Assembly (NCBI RefSeq): GCF_039993895.1
Contig: NZ_CP121194.1
Span: 3,844,001 to 3,908,000 of the forward strand
Direction of reading: 5' to 3'
DNA: 64,000 bases
From: Edaphobacter paludis
GTDB taxonomy: Bacteria > Acidobacteriota > Terriglobia > Terriglobales > Acidobacteriaceae
The position numbers and the translations under genes were made by a program. How positions within the stretch are numbered: the first letter of the stretch is position 1; each line of letters opens with the position of its first letter. Of the stretch, positions 60,410 through 64,000 are shown piece by piece. A model generated the notes under the pieces. It did not search any database. It saw nothing but the letters and a program-made list of their open reading frames with translations, and had not been told where the DNA came from.

Positions 60410-63400
60410 TTAGAAGATCAGCTTCGCTCCAAACTGCATCTGCCGGTTGGGGTAGGCTCCGTTGAGGCGGCCAAAGCCTCCATCGGAGACATTCGTATCC
60501 AGCGAGCTGTAGTTCGTGTGGTTCAGGACGTTGAAGGCATCCGCCTGAAGCTTGAACTGGACCCGCTCGTGGAAGTCGAACAGCTTCGAGAGAGTCACGT
60601 CGCCCTGTTGCAGGCCGGGAAGGATAACGCTGCCGACGCCCGCCGAACCGAAAGCGCCAGCCGCAGGCGCCCTGAAGGCAGCCGGGTTGAGCCATTGTGC
60701 CTGGTGGCCGGAGAGGGTAAAGCGATTATCCTTGGCGTATTTATTGCCGCCAATGTAGTCGGCACGGCGATTGCCGGTCGAAGAACTGCCCTGAATGGTC
60801 CAGTACGGCCCGCTCTGGACACGAACGACGCCAGTGACCTGGATCCCGCCAACCGCTTCACGCAGAAGAAGGTTCCTGTTGTGGAAGGTGGGAAGCTGCC
60901 AGACCACGGTCGAGACGAAGGCGTGCTTGCGGTCGATGCTCAGCTCGCCATAGTTGTAGTTGAGGTCACGCCAGTTCTCCAGCGTGGAGCCATTGCTTTG
61001 CGAGTCCCCGAGCCCTTTGGCGAAGGTGTAGCCCACAGTGTAGGTAACCTGACCGGTCCGCTTGGAGAGGTAGACCTGTAACGAGTTGTAGTTGGCGTTG
61101 GAATCGCTGCGATACTGGGCGATGCTGGTGAAGCCCCTGTAGGGGTTATAGAAGTTGGTGCTGTTTTTGGGGTTCGCTGCCACGGACGGCAGGTCGGGGA
61201 AGTTAATGTTCGGGCTCCGCAACTGATGATGGCTGACGCTGCCGACGTAAGTGGTCTCAAGTAGCATCCCCTTGGGCAGTTCGCGCTGGATGCCGAAGCT
61301 GTATTGCTCGGTATAGGGGGTCTTGAGGTTGGGATCAATGGCATTGATTCCACCCTGCAGGCCAGTGTTGTTCGGTGTGCCGGCGCTGATATTGCCGAGG
61401 TTGGCGAAGTCGAACTCGACATTCTGCAGGAAGGGCTGAATATTGACCTGACTGAAGGTGACGTTGCCTTCAGCGCGATAGTAGAAGACTCCGTAGCCGC
61501 CGCGGACAGAGGTCTTATCTCCAGCAGCGTAGGCGAAACCAAGGCGTGGACCGAAAGCACCGCCCATCTTATAGAAGCCACGGGGGGCGCCGGCGGGAAT
61601 CAGGGAATAGGCCGCTGTGTTGATGTTGGGGACACGGTTCACCTGATCAGAGGGAATGCCGTTGCCTGCGCGGACCAAGCCATTGTAAGGATTGCCCGAA
61701 CCGGGGATGACCTTGCCTGCGGTGGTGACGGTGATGGCTTTGGCCGGGTTGTAGACCGAGGGATCGAAGTTGGACATGTTATTGCCCTGCGTGTACATCG
61801 CCGGAATGTACTGCCAGCGGACGCCGTACTCGATGCTGAGGTTCCGGGTCGCCTTCCAGGTATCCTGCGCGAAGGCCTCCGGCTGGTTGAAGCGGAAGTG
61901 TCCGGTGGGATCGGCACTGGCTTCCTGGTAGCTGTTGAAGTTGCCGAGCAAGGCATCGGCGAGAGCGTAACCCGTGGTCTGCGGATTTCCGCTCGCATTG
62001 AAGCTGAGTTTGCCGGTGTAGTAAGGCCGTCCGTTCTGATCGACGCGGTTGCGGATGTAGACGCCGCCGAACTTGAAGAGGTGATTGCCCTTGACGATGG
62101 AGATGGTGTCACCCACCTGAATGTCGGTCGTCGGCGAGTTCAAGGCAAAGTTTGGACCCTGGAAGCCAGCGAAGGACGTGATGCCGACCTCGGGGATGCC
62201 ATTGGGATACTTGCCAGCGGTCGGAAAGAGCTTGGCATATTGGAAGCCGAAGGTCTCGCGCTTCCAATCCTCTCCAACGGGAGGAATATGCTGCGAGACG
62301 AAGGCGAAGGTGGCGGTGGCCTGGTTAATGATGGTCGGGCGCACGGTCCAGGTTTCAGAGAGCAGGTAGCTCTGGCCGGGGCGGTTGCGCTGGGTGGGGG
62401 TGGTGGGAAGATTGCCGCCGTCGGAGAAGGTACCGAAGGGATCGATCAGGCTGTTGTGGTCGCTGATCCAGCGGCCATAGATGCTGTTCGCCTGGTTGAT
62501 GCGGAAGTCCAGCCGGACGATGTCTTCGCGGAAGTCGAGTGGATTGGTAGGCGTGAGGGTGAGGTTATTCGCCGCATTGGTGGCATCGATGTACTGGCCG
62601 AGCTTATTCTCGGCCGCGTATACATTCGCGATCGCGCGGCCATCGGTCGAAATCATCGACGCGATGTTGTTGTTCGGGATGGGCGTCGTGGTTCCGGGAT
62701 AGTACAGTTGTACGGCTTTGCCGTTGACCGTGAGACCAGAGAAGTTGCCGGCGAGTTCAGCGGAGCTCGGCGTAGTGCGCTGCGTTGGGCTCTGATCCTG
62801 GCGAAGGCGCTTCCACTCTTCGCCGGCGAAGAAGAACAGGCGATCCTTGATAATCGGGCCGCCGATGCCATAGCCAAAGTCGTTGAAGACGAGGTGCGTC
62901 TTGAAGGTGGAGAAGAAGGGGCGGGAATCGAAGAGGTTGTTGCGAACGTACTCGAACACCGTGCCGTGGAACTGGTTGGTGCCGCTCTTGGTGACGATGT
63001 TGAAGGCCGGGCCGGAGTTGCGGCCATACTCTGCGGAGAAGTTTGACGTCTCGATCTTGACCTCTTGAATGAAGTCGGGGCCGACGTTATTCACAAGGCT
63101 GCCGTTGCTGCCGGAGACCATGTTGAACGCGCCATCTACGGTGAGGTTGGCCGAGTCGGACTTGTTGCCGTTGATGTTCTGGTTACCGGCAGAGAGGCTG
63201 GTGGTCTCGGAGAAGACATCGGGGTTGGTGACGACCGCGCCGGGAATGAGCGTCATGAGCTGCGTGTAGTTGCGTCCGTTGAGAGGAAGATTCTCAACCT
63301 GCTTGCTGTCGATGACGTGGGCGAGTTCGCCGCTGGTGGTGTTGAGCGTCTCTCCCTGGATCGCAGTGACGGTGACCGCCTCGGTGGTCGCGCCGATCTG

Positions 63401-63739
63401 CATCTCGAAGTTGGCGGTCAAGTGGGCGTCGGCGCTGACGGAGAGGCCGGTGCGGGTTTCGCCGCGGAAGCCGGACTTGGCGATGGTGATGGAGTAGTTG
63501 CCAATGGGAAGATTCGTGGCAGTGTAGAAGCCGCTGTCATCGGAGGTGATAGTGCGAACGGCCCGGGTGCCGACGTTGGTAATAGTAATGGTCGCGCCAG
63601 GAATGACGCTGCCGGTCGCGTCGACCACGTTACCTGCGATCTGTCCGAGAGAGGTCTGCGCGTGAAGCGAGCCGGTGAGGCTGAGGGTCAGCAGCAGGGC
63701 GAGACTCAGCGCTGCTGTCTTGAAAAACTTACGAAACAT
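60410..63739 (-). CDS. TonB-dependent receptor with carboxypeptidase-regulatory-like domain (Oar-like), receptor 3
   Basis: A 1109-aa outer-membrane protein. The signal peptide reads to GSLHAQ (residue about 28). The regulatory-like domain is SLGQIAGNVVDATGSVIPGA and DDSGFYTATNLPIGNYSITI. The plug includes VIDSKQVENLPLNGRNYTQL and ETSNFSAEYGRNSGPAFNIV. The barrel carries blocks such as TWKATRNLSIEYGVRWQYIP and ends RQMQFGAKLIF with terminal Phe. The most similar gene here is receptor 2. ATG 63739 is preceded by AGGAGGTACC. A TTGACA/TATATT promoter lies at 63839-63866. A strong terminator follows. The ligand is unknown and there is no adjacent hydrolase gene. Confidence 0.93.
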   Translation of the reverse strand: MFRKFFKTAALSLALLLTLSLTGSLHAQTSLGQIAGNVVDATGSVIPGATITITNVGTRAVRTITSDDSGFYTATNLPIGNYSITIAKSGFRGETRTGLSVSADAHLTANFEMQIGATTEAVTVTAIQGETLNTTSGELAHVIDSKQVENLPLNGRNYTQLMTLIPGAVVTNPDVFSETTSLSAGNQNINGNKSDSANLTVDGAFNMVSGSNGSLVNNVGPDFIQEVKIETSNFSAEYGRNSGPAFNIVTKSGTNQFHGTVFEYVRNNLFDSRPFFSTFKTHLVFNDFGYGIGGPIIKDRLFFFAGEEWKRLRQDQSPTQRTTPSSAELAGNFSGLTVNGKAVQLYYPGTTTPIPNNNIASMISTDGRAIANVYAAENKLGQYIDATNAANNLTLTPTNPLDFREDIVRLDFRINQANSIYGRWISDHNSLIDPFGTFSDGGNLPTTPTQRNRPGQSYLLSETWTVRPTIINQATATFAFVSQHIPPVGEDWKRETFGFQYAKLFPTAGKYPNGIPEVGITSFAGFQGPNFALNSPTTDIQVGDTISIVKGNHLFKFGGVYIRNRVDQNGRPYYTGKLSFNASGNPQTTGYALADALLGNFNSYQEASADPTGHFRFNQPEAFAQDTWKATRNLSIEYGVRWQYIPAMYTQGNNMSNFDPSVYNPAKAITVTTAGKVIPGSGNPYNGLVRAGNGIPSDQVNRVPNINTAAYSLIPAGAPRGFYKMGGAFGPRLGFAYAAGDKTSVRGGYGVFYYRAEGNVTFSQVNIQPFLQNVEFDFANLGNISAGTPNNTGLQGGINAIDPNLKTPYTEQYSFGIQRELPKGMLLETTYVGSVSHHQLRSPNINFPDLPSVAANPKNSTNFYNPYRGFTSIAQYRSDSNANYNSLQVYLSKRTGQVTYTVGYTFAKGLGDSQSNGSTLENWRDLNYNYGELSIDRKHAFVSTVVWQLPTFHNRNLLLREAVGGIQVTGVVRVQSGPYWTIQGSSSTGNRRADYIGGNKYAKDNRFTLSGHQAQWLNPAAFRAPAAGAFGSAGVGSVILPGLQQGDVTLSKLFDFHERVQFKLQADAFNVLNHTNYSSLDTNVSDGGFGRLNGAYPNRQMQFGAKLIF

Positions 63740-63838
63740 GGTACCTCCTGAAAGTTTGTCGTTGGCGTCGGGGAACTCGCCCTCACTTACTTTCTGTGAG
63801 ATTGTTTGAACTTTGAATTACCGCTGATGAACGATAAC

Positions 63839-63866
63839 AATATAGAGGGCCTGTTTCTTTTGTCAA
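63839..63866 (-). promoter_or_regulatory. Near-consensus promoter of TonB receptor 3
   Basis: On the minus strand TTGACA (63866-63861), a 16-base spacer, then TATATT (63844-63839), about 100 bases before ATG 63739. The -35 is a perfect match; it has the same -10 as receptor 2. Confidence 0.7.
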
Positions 63867-63886
63867 TCGTTATAGTGCTGGCTTTG

Positions 63887-64000
63887 ATGACAAGAAAGGA
63901 ACGCAGTGCCGGGGTGGAACTGCTTGTCTTTGAGAGGAATCGTTGGAGAAATCTACGCAATCGATGCCCTAAGAATCTGGATATGGCGCATCCACAATTT
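63887..64000 (+). CDS. Possible partial ORF at window end
   Basis: ATG 63887 opens a frame that stays open for 38 codons to the end of the window (MTRKERSAGVELLVFERNRW and onward). It has no ribosome-binding site that I can see and no recognised domain. It would be divergent from receptor 3. It could be chance. Confidence 0.2.
   Translation, partial: MTRKERSAGVELLVFERNRWRNLRNRCPKNLDMAHPQF

Noticed and set aside
61304..63046. 580-codon plus-strand ORF inside TonB receptor 3
   Set aside because: It is antisense to the receptor, with an unnatural Val/Gly/Ala/Glu-rich composition and no motifs.

Overview
The window looks like chromosomal DNA of a soil acidobacterium (order Terriglobales, Granulicella/Edaphobacter/Terriglobus-like). 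This is inferred from GC-rich coding sequence, three very large Oar-type TonB-dependent receptors with an N-terminal carboxypeptidase-regulatory-like domain, WXXGXW-repeat envelope proteins, many secreted peptidases and hydrolases, and a PEP-CTERM protein. I found no phage, transposase, integrase, CRISPR array, rRNA or tRNA. The gene content is mostly ordinary housekeeping plus envelope and secretion genes, in short operons on both strands.

Layout. 1-5.6 kb (+): a 5'-truncated DUF2252 gene, a WXXGXW protein, a TrmJ-like rRNA/tRNA methyltransferase and an S9 peptidase. 5.6-13.1 kb (-): dut, DUF5996, purL, purF (GTGA overlap with purL), a Y-family polymerase and a small lipoprotein. 13.2-16.5 kb: a GT2 glycosyltransferase meeting a SAM methyltransferase tail to tail, a 58-aa zinc-ribbon protein, and ddl. 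16.5-19.4 kb (-): acnA. 19.8-23.3 kb (+): a secreted MBL-fold protein, a WXXGXW lipoprotein with an expanded Pro/Gln tail, and a Pro/Thr-rich exported protein. 23.5-26.3 kb (-): mutY followed by an M28 peptidase. 26.4-31.9 kb (+): a Tat-exported (alpha/alpha)6-barrel protein, an HTH-TOBE regulator, and TonB receptor 1. 31.9-35.6 kb (-): a YdeI-like protein, an L,D-transpeptidase and a polytopic membrane protein. 35.7-41.0 kb: small DUF and HAD proteins, a zinc-ribbon coiled-coil protein, a predicted pseudokinase-TM-SPOR protein and a DHA2 exporter. 41.1-50.8 kb (-): TonB receptor 2 with a GH35 beta-galactosidase, then prfA-esterase-VOC-prmC. 51.0-56.8 kb: an ATP-dependent DNA ligase, a PEP-CTERM protein, an aldo/keto reductase, a DUF4440 protein and an FAD oxidoreductase. 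57.0-63.7 kb (-): TonB receptor 3, hsp20 and clpB.

How the genes fit together. The housekeeping part covers purine synthesis, dUTP hygiene, translation termination (release factor plus its methylase), base-excision repair, the TCA cycle, D-Ala-D-Ala synthesis and heat-shock chaperones. The accessory part points to a cell that degrades polymers outside the cytoplasm and imports products through TonB receptors; receptor 2 next to GH35 suggests a small polysaccharide-use locus.

The best candidate for something poorly described is the membrane-anchored kinase-like protein at 37888-39174. Its phosphate-binding Lys, HRD Asp and DFG motif all appear replaced, and it carries an extracytoplasmic SPOR-like domain. 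Other points worth a look: an 81-bp tandem duplication in a Pro/Gln-rich lipoprotein tail; exported proteins inserted between prfA and prmC; terminators and inverted repeats built into the 3' ends of convergent genes; helically phased direct repeats over the -10 of the Y-family polymerase; and near-consensus promoters for the TonB receptors. I saw no convincing multi-gene novel defence or metabolic system. Domain assignments come from reading motifs, without database searches.
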